Origin: Lichenostomus cassidix
Lineage: Eukaryota; Chordata; Aves; Passeriformes; Meliphagidae
NCBI GenBank assembly: GCA_008360975.2
Contig: CM039179.1
Span: forward strand, 50,226,359 to 50,290,358
Length of the DNA stretch: 64,000 nt
Direction: 5' to 3'
Of the stretch, positions 13,568-26,058 are shown one piece after another (the stretch's first letter is position 1; every line of letters begins with the position of its first letter). The notes below the pieces were generated by a model. That model ran no database searches and had not been told where the DNA came from. It saw nothing but the letters and a program-made list of their open reading frames with translations. The position numbers were made by a program, and so were the translations under genes.

Positions 13568-16500
13568 GAGAGAGACAGAATCATGCTTAAGACTTTCCAG
13601 TTCTCAGGAGGTGTGGCAATTGGTAAGGGTGGAGTGTAAATTTTTATTAAGCTACTCAGTCAATCAGTCAAATAATTTGAAGGATGGCTCCAAAAGTTTT
13701 TGTGAAGACTCAGTTCCAAAAAAACCAGTGTATTTATTTCATAAAATAGCTTCTGAAAGAGGAGCTTCTATCATCTTATTCCTTCAGTTGTGCTGAAATA
13801 CATACATACATTCTTAGATAGGCAATTCTTGCACTCATTACCCTCTCTTCTTTAGTAATACATATCAAGAAATGGAGACAATTATTCTGAAAATCTTGCC
13901 TTTTAAAAATTACGTCAGAGCACTCAGGAAGTCTTCTCACCCATCACTGTTTTAGTACTTTATCCCTCTCAAGGTTACCATTGTTTGCTGAGGCTTTTCC
14001 TTTGTGAGGGGTAGAGCAAAATGGTTATAGGTCAGTCACCTTAGCCTTTCCCATGGTGGGCCCTTGGTCAGGAGAACTCTGATGAAAGGGAGAAAGAAAC
14101 AGGAGAGCTCATGATGGTTTGTTTGCCTCAAGGAAAGTTCTTTGACTCTAGATCCAGGGCAGCCTCTAGGACTGAGCAGCAATATCCAAGCAGTGTATCT
14201 GTAGGTAGGTCGAATGAGAAACTCATGAGTAGGGTTGTAATGATTTGAAAGATATGTTCTGTCTCTCCAAAGAGGGAACATGGAAAATGCAGAGACCTTC
14301 CTCTCCTCTTGAGCTGAATGAAGGATTAGGGAGTGAATTTGGGACAGAACTGCACAGAAATAAGGACTGTGCATGGCCAGCAGAAGTACAGAAATATTGT
14401 CCTCTCCTTGGACCTCAGAGCTGCAGGTGTTCTCATTCTGTCACAGAAAGAGGGACATGTAAACAAGCCATTGCAGGCAAGTGGTGCCTGGTGAAAAGCC
14501 CAGAGGAGAGCTAGGTCTCAAATCACACCTACGGTGTGTAGCAGAATGCTTTGCCCTGGGTGGTCTGCCCTGGACTGTGGTCAAGAAACTCAGACAAAAT
14601 GTCCTGATTGCAAATCTATGAGTGGTGGATTGAGAGTGGCCCATGTGCTGGTTTTGGTGTTGAATTATGCTAAAACCAATCTGGCAACTAAACCTGAATC
14701 AATGTCCTGATGGTAAGGACTTCCCTAGACGCTATTGTTCTGGAGCTGAGTGTTACAGATGGCAGCCAGAATTTACAGATTGCTTTATACAGAATATGTG
14801 CCTCATATTTGGGATTTGAGGCTTCTTCTCAGCAACACTCAGCAGCAATCAGCATTACTGCAGCAGACTATGGGACTGAAGTTCTGATTGGCTGCCAAAA
14901 TTTGACAATGTTGACATTTTTGTCAGGCTGGAGTTTCTGTTCCTGGAATTATATTTGCCAGGTTCAGATCTGATAGGGTTTTCAGGCACTGGGAGATAAA
15001 TAGACCTGAAGGACTTACACTGTGCCCACCACATCCAACAAATCAGGACTTAAGGAACAACTGTGGTTTCACAACAGCAAAAGTCTTTTTTCTCAGAGAA
15101 TCCTGGAGTACTGCCCTGGCAATTAAGGTCTGGACACTCAGATGGTGGTGACGCAGTATAGGGTCAATATAAATGGCAAATTTAAACACAGAGAGAAGTG
15201 ATTTTTCTTAAAAATATTACAGGAGGGGCAGCACCATAAAAAAATACCCATTTGACAGATAGGAATCTAGGAATCTCCTTGGGTTTTTTCAGTTTATAAA
15301 GGCACCTGGTCATTGTTGTTATTTCTTGGAAATGATAGAGCTGCACACACTACTGAGATCATATTCTTTATTTAATTTATCATTGGACTTAATATAGTCT
15401 GCCTCCAGGGGTTGTATGCTTTGTCTAAACAACGTGGATGGAATTCTTCATGGCTTGCCCAGCATTTGAATAACCATTCACAAATCCACCCCCCGGATGG
15501 GATGGACTGTGCTGCAGGAAAGCAGAGTTGGTTCACAGGGCCCAATATTTCAGTGATTGTGTTTTACCAGAGGGTGTTTGAGATCAAAGTAAAGGATTGT
15601 ATTTTGGCTACTAGCTGAGCGTGATTCCTAAATTAACACCGTTTTCCTAAAAAGTGTGGAACCGACAGAAGAAAAATAGAGCTTTCTGCTCAAGTCGTCT
15701 TGCTAGCAGTATGATCTTATGTCACCTAAACAGTATCAAATTACTGGAACCTGAGAAGATTAAAATAGTGCTGAACAGGAATTCAGCAATATTTACAATA
15801 TTCAGCAATTATTTCCCTAAGACTGGAAAATTATGATGGTAGATTGGGTTTGTTGCCAGTGGAACAAGACAGGTTCTGAAAACTAGTTTTTTAAAATGAG
15901 TCAGATTTTTTTCTCATTAAAAACTATGCAGAGTTGTTTGTTGGAAGCAACTAAAAAAGTAAAAGTTTCCACCTCAAATTGAAATATTTTTTAATTTCAC
16001 CTTCTTTTGGCTGATTTTCAGCATGTTCTGCTTTTCATTGCAGCAGCTTCTTATCAGCTTTTCCATTTTTAATACCTAATAAATCTCTAACTTAATTATA
16101 ATTAATATAATGTTGCCAAATGCTGAGAAATCATGAGTAATGCTTCCAGAATTTATAGGTTTGGGTTGGTTTGTGGGCTTTTTAACTACGTGTTTGGGGT
16201 TCTTCTTGTTTGACTTCTATCTTTCACAGTTTTAGGAAATGGTTTGGGGTTTTTTTCTGCTTAGATATCAGGACTGAAAACATGATTTTTTAATTGACAT
16301 TAATAGCCTCCTAATTAGTATAAATCTAGGAACTAGGTCTTTAAGAGAAGCATTAAATATCATGAGGCTAATAATGAAATTGTAAAAGCTGGCAAAATTC
16401 TTATCCAAAAATGAGTTAAGGTTCCTTATTTTGCCAGAACAATAGTCATTTGTCTTAAATTTATCAGTAGCCTTTTAACTTTTACAGTTATGTCAGAGGT

Positions 16501-16963
16501 GTGGAAACATTTATTTTTATTTCTTACCTACAATTTACTTGTCTCTCTCTTAACGATGTTGTCTGGGTCTTCAGGCAAAGTATTACACATCAACTTGTCA
16601 TTAAGTCACAGTTTTGAAATAGAGCTTTTTACTCCATCCTGTGTATCCACTTATAATTAAATAAGAATGCCAAAGTCCTTCCATTGCAAACAAGATTTTT
16701 CCTTTTTTTTTTACTTCTTCTTTAGCATTTCTTTGGTTTTAGTTTTCTTCTTTCTCTTTCATTTTCCTTTCCTCTGTTATTATTTTTTTTCTGTTATTCA
16801 TTATCGCAGTCATTAATGTGCTCCTGACTAGAGAATAGGAAGAAAAAGAACAGTAAAACACCATTCAATCTTAGCTGAACTGTTAAGCAATTTGTTGACA
16901 ACAGGACAAACCTGCACTCTGCTACACTAACTCATTCAGGATATACAAAAATGTCACAAAAAG
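13568..16963. other. Non-coding DNA, no gene recognised
   Basis: Overlapping short open frames occur around 14036-14973, where GC is somewhat higher than average. They lie on both strands and show no domain. A stretch from 14644, starting TGTGCTGGTTTTGG and containing GATTGGCTGCC, has the flavour of an LTR, but no matching end or target duplication was found. The part at 16680-16800 is T-rich low-complexity sequence. Confidence 0.5.
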
Positions 16964-17146
16964 ACCCTGGCACAGGGTGCCCTGGTAAGCTGTGGATGTC
17001 TCACCCCTGGAAGTGTTCATGACCACTTGGATGGGGTTGTGAACAACTTGGTGTGGTGAAAGGTGTCCCTGTCTGTGGAAGAAGCCTTAGAATGAGATGA
17101 TCTTTAAGGTCCTTTCCAATCCAAACCATTTGGGATTCTATGATTA
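16964..17146 (+). mobile_element. CR1 LINE 3' tail fragment
   Basis: This is the extreme 3' end of a chicken-repeat-1 LINE in plus orientation. It carries the C-terminal ORF2 remnant (AGCTGTGGATGTCTCACCCC, GGAAGTGTTCATGACCACTT) and the conserved 3' untranslated signature GATGATCTTTAAGGTCCTTT, CCAATCCAAACCATT and GGGATTCTATGATTA. At 183 bases it is severely 5'-truncated, the usual outcome of CR1 retrotransposition, and non-functional. It lies in unique AT-rich DNA with no visible target-site duplication, as is normal for CR1. Confidence 0.93.
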
Positions 17147-18428
17147 GCAAAGAATGTTGGTTTTTTCCCCAGACTGGTACCTGCCAAAATGTAAGGAGAA
17201 CTTTACACACAGGGTTTCAGAAGTAATTTGTTATGCATTTTGCTGCTGTGTACCTCAGCAGAACACTAAAATTATTAGGTAAGCATTCCGGTGTACTTGA
17301 AAAGATTAGAGATTATCAGTTTTGTAAGACATTAAATACATCCTGTCTATGCAGAGCTGACAAGATTTGTCATAGGCAGGAAGGCAAAATGGAATCTGGT
17401 TGTGTCAGAAATTAGCAGCTGAACCTGTTCTGATCTTGCTTAGAGAAACAGAGGGGTGGAGGACAATGAGGAAAGGACAATGATTGGGTAGAAAGCCACA
17501 AAGAAGGAAAAACATTAAAGACTTATCCCCAAGGAAAAACTGCTGCCACTGGCAGGATGGCAGAAATGGAAGGCTGAGGTAGTGCCTGTGGGACAACCCA
17601 GTACAACCAGCCCAGAAGTTGCTAGCAACCATCGCCATTGCCCCCGACCCTGTACCCACACTGGCTTTAAGATGTAAAATTACATGCTATGCCATATAAA
17701 TGCTCCATCATTTATATGTGGTTTGTACACATACACAATGTGCTTTGTTTTTACTGTTATAACTATACCTTTCCTATCAGAAAAACCTCATCTCTACATC
17801 TTGGCAGCTCACTAGAACTCTGGGGAGTACCAAACAACATTCATGATCAGACTTATGTCTGCAGATATCCTTAACATGTAATATTTTTCAGTCTTTTGAA
17901 GAACCCAGCTTATTTTGTACTTCACTGTTACTCTTGCTCTCAGAAATAACATTTATTATCAGAAGATGACATGAAAGGTCATAAGGAGCAATGAAATTGT
18001 GTTGAATGTAGTTTGGAACTAATTTCTTATTGACACAGGTCTGTACACAGCCCTCAGAAACAGTGTCAAAATTCAGGAAATCACTGAAGTGCATAAATAG
18101 CATTTGCTTTCTATTTAAAAAGGAAAAACTGCTTAGGTGCTGGATATTAGAAGCCTAGATTATTAGTGCTTGGTTTTAATTCTGTACATTTTATAACACA
18201 TCAGATCAATTACATTCTCAGTTTTATTGCACACTAAAAGACCATCATCCATTATGACCACCAAATCTTAGTTCAAACAGAGGAGTGGCAATCTGCTTTG
18301 GACTTTATCATCTCTAGCAAATCTTGTGAACATTTTGCTATATATTTTTAACTTATATTGAACAGCACATTGAAAATTGTTTCATTACAGGGTAATATGA
18401 AAAATAAAAGAAAAACCAAGCACACCTT
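17147..18428. other. Non-coding DNA, no gene recognised
   Basis: Short open frames only. The block at 17405-17660 is slightly GC-richer and open on the minus strand for 84 codons, but its translation shows no recognised domain. Confidence 0.5.
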
Positions 18429-18453
18429 CCCCCCTCTCCCCCTGCCCCACCCC
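18429..18453 (-). other. G-quadruplex motif (minus strand)
   Basis: The plus strand holds four C runs: six at 18429-18434, five at 18438-18442, four at 18445-18448 and four at 18450-18453. They are separated by three, two and one bases. The minus strand therefore has four G tracts of at least four with very short loops, which satisfies the standard rule for a stable intramolecular quadruplex. Sequence on both sides is AT-rich. No promoter or gene start is recognisable next to it. Confidence 0.85.
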
Positions 18454-20339
18454 AATTTTCTGTAGGGAAGTATCACCTCAAAAATTTTATGATATTTTAT
18501 CTCTGATATATTAAAATAGTTATATGCTTCACTGTTCCTATATCTCAGTGTATTACTGGGCATATGCTAAATCCTGCAATATGTTCTGGAACTCATCTCT
18601 TTCAGAAGGCTATGATTTCCTTTTTCATATTTCGTTAAAGTAGCCAGCTATGGATAGGAGAAGTAGCAGCAAAGAGGAGAACGAAGCTCAGGTGTTCTCA
18701 CATCTTCACATTTCCTCCTCTATCCTCCTAGCTTTCACTTTTTCAGATTGAAATTATTAAAGGCAGGTAAATATAAAAAATCTTTCTATTTATTTTATAC
18801 CTTATCTAATATTGTACATAAGGAATATTGTATATTATATTTTTTGTACTTTTTTGCATTTATTATATGTGTTAGATGTTTGAAAAATATCTTTGTACAC
18901 CAGAAAAATAACAGCTTTTCCCCACAATGTGCCCATAGCCATTCCTGTTCCTTCAAATATTTTGCATTTGATTTCATGGTATCATATGACACTTTTTGAG
19001 CCCAAGCATTGTGCAAGTGTGAGCAGGATCATAACAAATGATTCTCAACACCAATTAAGAAAACAAGACAAGTAAATCCAGTAAAAATTAGAGAGTTTCC
19101 AGTAAAAATGAAAAAAATGAAATAACACAGGGAACATTAAAATGGGTAAAGTGGAGCTTCTGAGATGAGATATACAGTGTAAAACTTTGATCCTTGTTTG
19201 TTTTAGCAGACTATCTAGGAAAAAGAATTCTAACTCTTTTGAGCATTGCCTTCCTTCACAGGTTTTGGGAGTCAATCATTCAGATAAATGAAAGCTCTGT
19301 GGATAGCTTGGCAGGTCAATGGAGCTCAGGTCAACTACCTGACCTTGTTAATCTGTAGAGTGGGTACAGCTCAGGCTGTCTAGCCCACTGCTCCTGCCAT
19401 CTGCCTCTCCAAGGAAAATCCATCTCAGATGCTCATCGAGGATCTACTTTCACAGAAAACCAGCATTAGAAAAGGGCAAAATCCAAAAGCCTCCTCCAAA
19501 GGAGGTGGGCACTGGAAGCAGGACTCTCAAAGTCTAGTGTGAAAAGATGAGAAGCCATCCTTGCTATCTATCATTTCAAGATGGTGGTGGATCACACACA
19601 GAGGGCCAAGGACCTGCTACCAGAGGGAATGAAAGCTAATGGCAACCCTCCTACAAGTGAAAATAATTAATGAAAAATTTATTACCTGAATTATAGAAAT
19701 TGCTGCTGGATAGTCCCCAGATAAATTAAATTAATAAAGTTGCAGAGTAATTAAGCCATATCTTTCTGTTTTCTTGCATGGCTGGGGCTGCTGCAAGCTC
19801 AGAAGAACAGAAGAAGGGGAGGATAGAGTTTTGAAGGGTTGAAGTTTGAAAGACTGAGTATATTAAGAAGAAACTTGAAGTAAAGGGCCCACAGACAATG
19901 TGAGCATAGGCTTTTGACTAAGTTATTAAGTTTCATTTAGGAATATTATGGTTTATGGAAGTTTTAGAAATGTGCAGGAAAAAACCCCAATGTTTTTGCA
20001 GAGGAAAAGAAATTGGTCCTGTGAGATGAACAATAGAATAGAGTTGCAACAAATTTTTTCAGTGCAATGACATATTATCTGTTATAAATAAAACTGCATA
20101 TTATGTGTACATTCTATGTAATTACTCTTTGAAGTGAAAATTTTGCAGACTGAACTTTCTCAAACTTTCTGACACAAATTGCTTTACTACATATTGATTT
20201 AAAATTAGAAGCAAAACTTCTGAGAAAAATGAACATTTGTTACTTGTCTTGACAATGTATGAACAAATTCCTTACTTTTCTGAACTTCAGTTTTATTAAG
20301 TAACTTTCTATAAGACAAGTTTCAGCAGATCAGCACAAA
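18454..20339. other. Non-coding DNA, nothing recognised
   Basis: Mostly AT-rich, with a slightly GC-richer part at 19300-19660. No open frame exceeds about 85 codons and none shows a domain. No named repeat was recognised. Confidence 0.5.
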
Positions 20340-20900
20340 ATTTTCTTAATTTCATTACAGGCTGTAAATTAAAATTAATGAGGCTGACACCCACAATTAA
20401 CAATGAAAAATGCAGATTGTTATAATTACTTAAGCAATAACATTGCTTTACATAGAAGACTTAAGGTGCTCCACAAATTATTTACAAGTGTTACATAAAA
20501 CACAAAAAATGACAATTTCAATTTATTTTGTCAGTATAAAAAACAAAAATCCTTACTAAAACCTTTCTCAATTGGGAATCTCTCGCCATGCATAATTAAG
20601 CAAATTTGATTGCAATTAAGCCTGGCTTCTACAGTGGAGTTTTAATTAATGCAAATCTGGCATCTACATCTATAAGATTAATTTTTGTGAATTAAAAGAA
20701 AACAACAAAGCATATTTGAAAGTGCACTTGTATTGTTGAAAGGATGGAATGCAAAATCTGATTATTTTTCGAGCTTCCATGTGGATAGCCTTTGACTTAC
20801 ACTTTAAGGAGGGATATTTTATTTGGATCTGTTGTTTTGCTTCTCAAAGCATTCATTATTAAATAGGATCATAGCAATTACATGAAGCTTCGTCTAAGGA
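20340..20900. promoter_or_regulatory. Candidate conserved non-coding element, homeodomain/POU-type sites
   Basis: This block is dense in ATTA/TAAT core sites (for example at 20372, 20395, 20596 and 20644). It contains a perfect POU octamer ATGCAAAT at 20649-20656 fused to TTAATTA, a composite resembling POU-homeodomain binding sites. It has no simple repeats or transposon signatures. Such composition is common in deeply conserved vertebrate enhancers found in gene deserts. AT-rich DNA also produces TAAT motifs by chance, so this is only a candidate. Confidence 0.25.
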
Positions 20901-23900
20901 ACATCTTAAAATGTAATTATATACATTTAGAAGTAGAAATGAATGATAATATAGGCTAAAGAGTGAGGGCACCATTATACTACACAATGTTTTTCTGAAG
21001 TCATCATTCTTGTCTCATGTTTGGGGCACAGAATATCCTGTGGCATCTGTGGAAGTACTGGAGAGGTTTTCAGATATATTTTAATAAGATCTCCCCTTAA
21101 AATCCCCAAAATTGGAACTACTTTTACATGATGAGGGGGAAGAAAAAATTCTGTTTATTTAGCAATGTGTTTTTAATTTGTTTTTTTCTGTCTTAAATTT
21201 GTTTGTATTTAGCATCTTCAAAAGAAAAATTCTTTTCTGGGAATTCTCTTCCCTTGAAAGTGTCCTAAAAGAGTCATCTATTCTGTCAATCTTTCTATAT
21301 AAAATATTCAGATTTAGAATTCACAAGGCTTGTCTTCCTCTTAAATACAGTACGAGATAATTTTATTTTATCATTTGTGCAATAAAATGGTCAAATGGAA
21401 ATGGACCATTAGCAGGACAATCAGATACTGCATTAAAAGCTATTCTTTTCACTGGCATGCAAAAAGGTAAATTTCATCCAGTCTCTCCATATGGACGTCA
21501 GAAGTCAGATAATTCCAAGGAAGCATTTATCTGGTTAGCAGAAATGCTCTGTCTAATGTGTAATTTTCTAATGCTCTATTTTCCTCTTGGTCTTGCTTTT
21601 GAAAAAATATGGACTGGGTATGCAGAGAAGATATAATTTCTTTTTATAGTCAAAAGGCTGAGTCAAATCTGTGTTGGAGAAAAGGTCAGTGCCAAGATCT
21701 AAGTGCCTCTGGGATAAAATGAACCCAAGAATTCTTGTATGCAGATTACTGGATGTGTCCCACCCTGATATGAGAAGTAAAATTAGAAGTTGTGTAGCTT
21801 TTCTTCCTATCTAATACAGCTTCTTTCAGATTTCTTTCCTTGTCTATCCAAAAGCCCCAAAATCTTCATTTTATTATGTGAAACACCATCTGAACTGAAA
21901 ATTTCCCAAGGATGTTCTATCAGAGGAACTGTACATTTATGGCTGTGTCAGAGAGAGTACAAAAGCAAGTCCTCCAGGAGCTGTAAATGCTGCTACACTT
22001 GGTTCCTGCAGTACAGTAATTTTTACATCTCCCAAAGGCAGCCTCCAAAGCACCACACTCGGGGTGCTCATAGGGCACAGGAAACAGCAGGAGGTGAGCC
22101 CAGCCTTGCAATCACATGGACTGCTTTTGCAGCAGTGGGTTTATAAACCTCAGCAGTCTTTTTGTTCTGGTATGTTTTACAACACAGGCCTATTTACAGA
22201 TTTTCTTTAATTATATTGAATTTCAGTCTATTAAGTCTAGTATTTATTTTGGTTGAAGACTAGTATTCTGAAGCATCAATAGCAGGTTTAGACAGAAGAT
22301 TTCTAAATTGTTTTGCAAAATTATCACCTCAAAAAGCAAGGTGAAATACAGAAGATGTTCTCTGGTTATGGATCAATTTTTGCCTTTGCAGATCTGGAAG
22401 AGGGGCAGTATAAGTGTTTTGTGACTTACATGATCTTTTTTGCTGGAATAGTAAAGTATCCACCACTGTCTCCCCTCTCCAGTTTGAACATAGTTTGCAC
22501 TAGAACCCTGACCTGTATGCTCCCCTAATGTTTGTATTTGTGTGATTGTGTTTGCATGTGTGTTTCCTTTAAATTTTTTATCCTCTGTGTGTGGAAAAGG
22601 AAGATTTTTGTAATTATATTGTCTGTCTCTATCCAGTGTTTGGTAATTTGGACAATGATTCAAAATGGGGACTAGTTTATCTAAAGGTTACCCCTGCCTC
22701 TTTGTTAAAAGGGCTGAGGAAGAATCAAAGGAGAGATATCAAAAGGGGGAGCAAGTTTGTTTCTAGAGCAGAACACTTAAAACAGTCTTCTGCTTTTGCA
22801 AACCCATGAATTTGGGGGGCTTATATTTATTTGATTTTCCCATTTTTTCCCAATGTTTTTCAGCAGTCTCAGACATGACAACTTTCCATCTCGGCTGGGT
22901 AGACATTCTCACAACAAATTTAACATGCATGCTCACACACACACATCCTCTTAAAACAGAGAAGGAAAGGAGCAACTACTTTGGTTAAAATCGGGGCCAG
23001 AGAAAGAGATTGTGGTTCCACTTTCTCTCATACAATTAGTTAATCAAGCTTTTCTTGAAAGTTTTATAGCATTGTGGCATTTTATGTCTTGATTCTTGTG
23101 AATGAAGACATAAAAACTTCTGAGATCAGAGAGAGATTATCAACCTTAATGAGAATAAGGAAAATTAGGAGAACATTAATAGTAATGATACCAAAATGAG
23201 AACTAGAAAACCAGTCCAGGAAATCTACACTCTTGTGCCAGTCATTAATCTGAAAACTGTGATTAAAATATAAGAAGTGATTCCATCAGATTGTTGTGCA
23301 AACATGCTGAGAACATCTCTCTCCCGGCTTGTGTTTTTGAAAGAAGCCTAGGGCCATTAGGCACCCAAATTCATTAATAAATCCTTGTCTTGGTCTACGC
23401 CTTTTCAACATCTAAAAAATAATAAAGGTACATTGAGCTGGTATTTCCTGTTTAACGTTCATTATGTGCTGAAGAGGTATTGAGAAATAGTTTTTCTCCT
23501 GTAGTTATGAAAGAATTATACTCTTTTCTGAGTGAATGAAATAAGTGCAGATTTTGTGAGTCTATGCCAAAATCTATTTAATTAGGTCATCATTCTTAGA
23601 AAAATAATGCACCAGAAGCTTCAGAGAAAGTGCAAGGCATGACATATTTGAATTAACTCTATTTAATTAAAGGAAAATCTTCTGAGGGTCTCAGATTTCA
23701 TGGGACAATCCAGTTGTCGCTGTGACTGCAATCATATGCATACTGGAGCTCAAATTTTGTGTTGCATTTGTCAGTCAGTCCTGTTTTGTGGTAGAAATTC
23801 TTTGTTTTATATGGGCACTGATCACAGCAAGAGGAAGAGACCAACTGCCTGGGACAAAACTGGAGGAATTGCCCTTAAGTAATGAAATGCAGTGGAGATG

Positions 23901-25786
23901 ATGGAAATGGAAAAGGAGCAAAGAGGATGGAGGAGAGTTCTGAGCAGGTTGGGGAAAGAAAAAAACATGAAAGAAGTAAAAGGGTTTAAGTGATGTGTAA
24001 CACCCAACAATTCAGGGCTTTCAAATGGAAAGTAGTAAATACTGTTGCTGTGTTTCCATATGTCTGACAACTTTCCCACTTCTCAGTCTGGAAGTGAAAG
24101 ATTTTATGTGTTAAGAAGGTCACAATCAAGGTGGTGTGCACTAAGAATAGAACAGGAGCTGTTTTCATTTGTGTAGATAAAGTCAAAATTGTTTCACTAA
24201 AACCACAGGAGAAGTTTAACTAAAAAATATGTTTTCTATTTTTTTTTAATTAATACACTGATTTCTGAAAAGAACATTTTTTTTGCCTGGTTTCTTGATA
24301 GAATTGTATTCTTCTCATGTTTTTGACTGTGAAGAAAGGCAACATTTTCCTAAGCTTGGTGGGGAAAAATGTTGAAGGGTAGTCATAATAATTATGATCT
24401 GATGTCATCGCACTGAAAGCAATTAGAGATCGTTAAAAGAAATGCCCTCTTTTGAGGGTTATTATTTGAGCTTTTGTGACGTGTGTCTAGTTTGTTGGTT
24501 GGTAATTTGGTTTGTTTCTGCTAAAGTTAAACTGTTCTCACTAGTGAGGGTATAAAAGAGGGATTTTGGAAGGGATTTTAAGTGTGAGGTAGGAAGAAAC
24601 ACATGAAAAGGTAGGGAGAAGAAATTAAGAGAGTCTACTGTGTAGAGTATGGGGACAAGGATCTTCAAGGGATAGAAGAAAGAAAATTAATGGATATATG
24701 CAGAGAATGGAGGGTTCTATGGAATGAAGACAAAAAGTAAAAATTTATTGTATGCATAATACATACTTTTTTTTATGTTAATGGAAAAAACCAGCTGAAT
24801 TCAGTTTACCTGACCAATACATCACATTCTACACTTCTTGAGAAAGGCATAAGGAAGGGAGAAGACAATGAAGACTTTGGTACTCTCAGTTTTCCTAAAT
24901 TTCTAAAAGTGAAAAAGAAAAAAAGAAGAGACTGGTACACTGTACAGTGAAATTAAAACTATCACTTAGTATTTCCTTCTTTGAAATTAGTGTGGGAAGC
25001 TTGTTATTTGTAGAACTGAATATTTGCAGGAAAATGCAACCTAGATGTGTATTTGCATCTTCCAGATCTTCAAGTAAATAGTGATGAACACCTGAGTAAA
25101 GTGGTAATTGTCTCTAAAAGGAAGTTATAAAAGCCCAAGTATGCAGGGCAAGAAGGAGAAAACCTATAACAAAACAGAGAAAGAAATCTAGTGCCTATAG
25201 TGATGGAGATCTCTATACAATCAACTAATTTTAAAATCTAGGATATCTCCAGCATATGACTGTTAAGCCATAAATGCAATATACTTGTAAGATAATTTAC
25301 TCTAGTTTCATATCTAGAAAGAAGATAGCTCCAGAGACAAATATAGACTTATTTTGTCCAAATATTTTAAATGGCTTTTTTTTCTCTCTCCCATTAATTG
25401 ATTTGTTGATTTAAAGTTACTGACATGGAAGCTTAATCAGTCTAATATGTGATATCTTTTCTCTCGCCTCCTCTTTGTGCTGCAATGATTTTAGTGAAAA
25501 TATGAAAATGACAAACATTTCTTATGCATTGAAGTTGAAAAATGAACAAAGATATGATTTAAAGGAGCAAATTTGATTAAAGTAACTTCTACATTCATCC
25601 ATTACAACCCACAAAATTATTTTAGTCCCATGGAGTGATTTCTTCACTTTCTTATTTAGGGAAGCATACTATCGTTAACATAATTTGCAAGTGACTTTTC
25701 AAAGGTATTTCTATATTATTTAAGAGGTATACCTGGAAAATTCTATATGATTCCTTGCAGTATTTAACTATTCCACAATATTTGTT
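20901..25786. other. Non-coding DNA, no gene recognised
   Basis: A 118-codon open frame at 21790-22146 is overlapped on the other strand by a 63-codon frame, and neither has a recognisable domain. A short (CA)6 lies at about 22934-22945. The rest is AT-rich without named repeats. Confidence 0.5.
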
Positions 25787-25792
25787 GATCAT
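25787..25792. repeat. Target-site duplication GATCAT (left copy)
   Basis: The six bases GATCAT lie immediately before the TG that opens the LTR. They are repeated immediately after its final CA at 26053-26058. A 6-bp duplication is typical of class II (alpha/beta-retrovirus-like, ERVK-type) integrases. Confidence 0.8.
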
Positions 25793-26052
25793 TGTCACTG
25801 TTGAGCCACTAGCAGAAAAGAAAAACCCGGATTCTCAGTGTAGCGTAGAAAAAAGAGATTTATTATTTTGAATCCAACCTATATAGGCTTTTCAGAGGTC
25901 ACCCAGATTGGTCAGTCAGAAACCTCCCCCTAGGCCTGATTGGCCAGGCCTGAACTTGTCCAAATCTCGAGACACTGTTCTAACAACATCCAAACCTTAT
26001 CTTTGTTTATAAAACACAGAAGTTCTCATGGGAAAGACCTGTGCTAGCCACA
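25793..26052 (-). mobile_element. Solo LTR of an endogenous retrovirus, 260 bp
   Basis: The element is bounded by TG at 25793 and CA at 26052 in plus coordinates, and by perfect GATCAT duplications. Read on the minus strand it begins TGTGGCTAGCACAGG and ends CAGTGACA, so its ends form the short TGT/ACA inverted repeat of LTRs. Minus-strand CCAAT boxes lie at 25939-25943 and 25907-25911. A TATA box (palindrome CCTATATAGG) lies at 25878-25887, and an AATAAA polyadenylation signal at 25859-25864, only 13 bases beyond it. This order gives the minus orientation. No gag, pol or env sequence adjoins it, so it is a solo LTR left by recombination between two LTRs. The 6-bp duplication points to a class II (ERVK-like) element. 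No coding potential. Confidence 0.85.
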
Positions 26053-26058
26053 GATCAT
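26053..26058. repeat. Target-site duplication GATCAT (right copy)
   Basis: Matches the left copy at 25787-25792 exactly. The identity of the two copies argues that the LTR insertion is not extremely old, although six bases give little resolution. Confidence 0.8.

Noticed and set aside
14644..15070. Possible LTR starting TGTGCTGGTTTTGG
   Set aside because: No matching CA end with a target duplication, no TATA/AATAAA arrangement, and no certain family memory.
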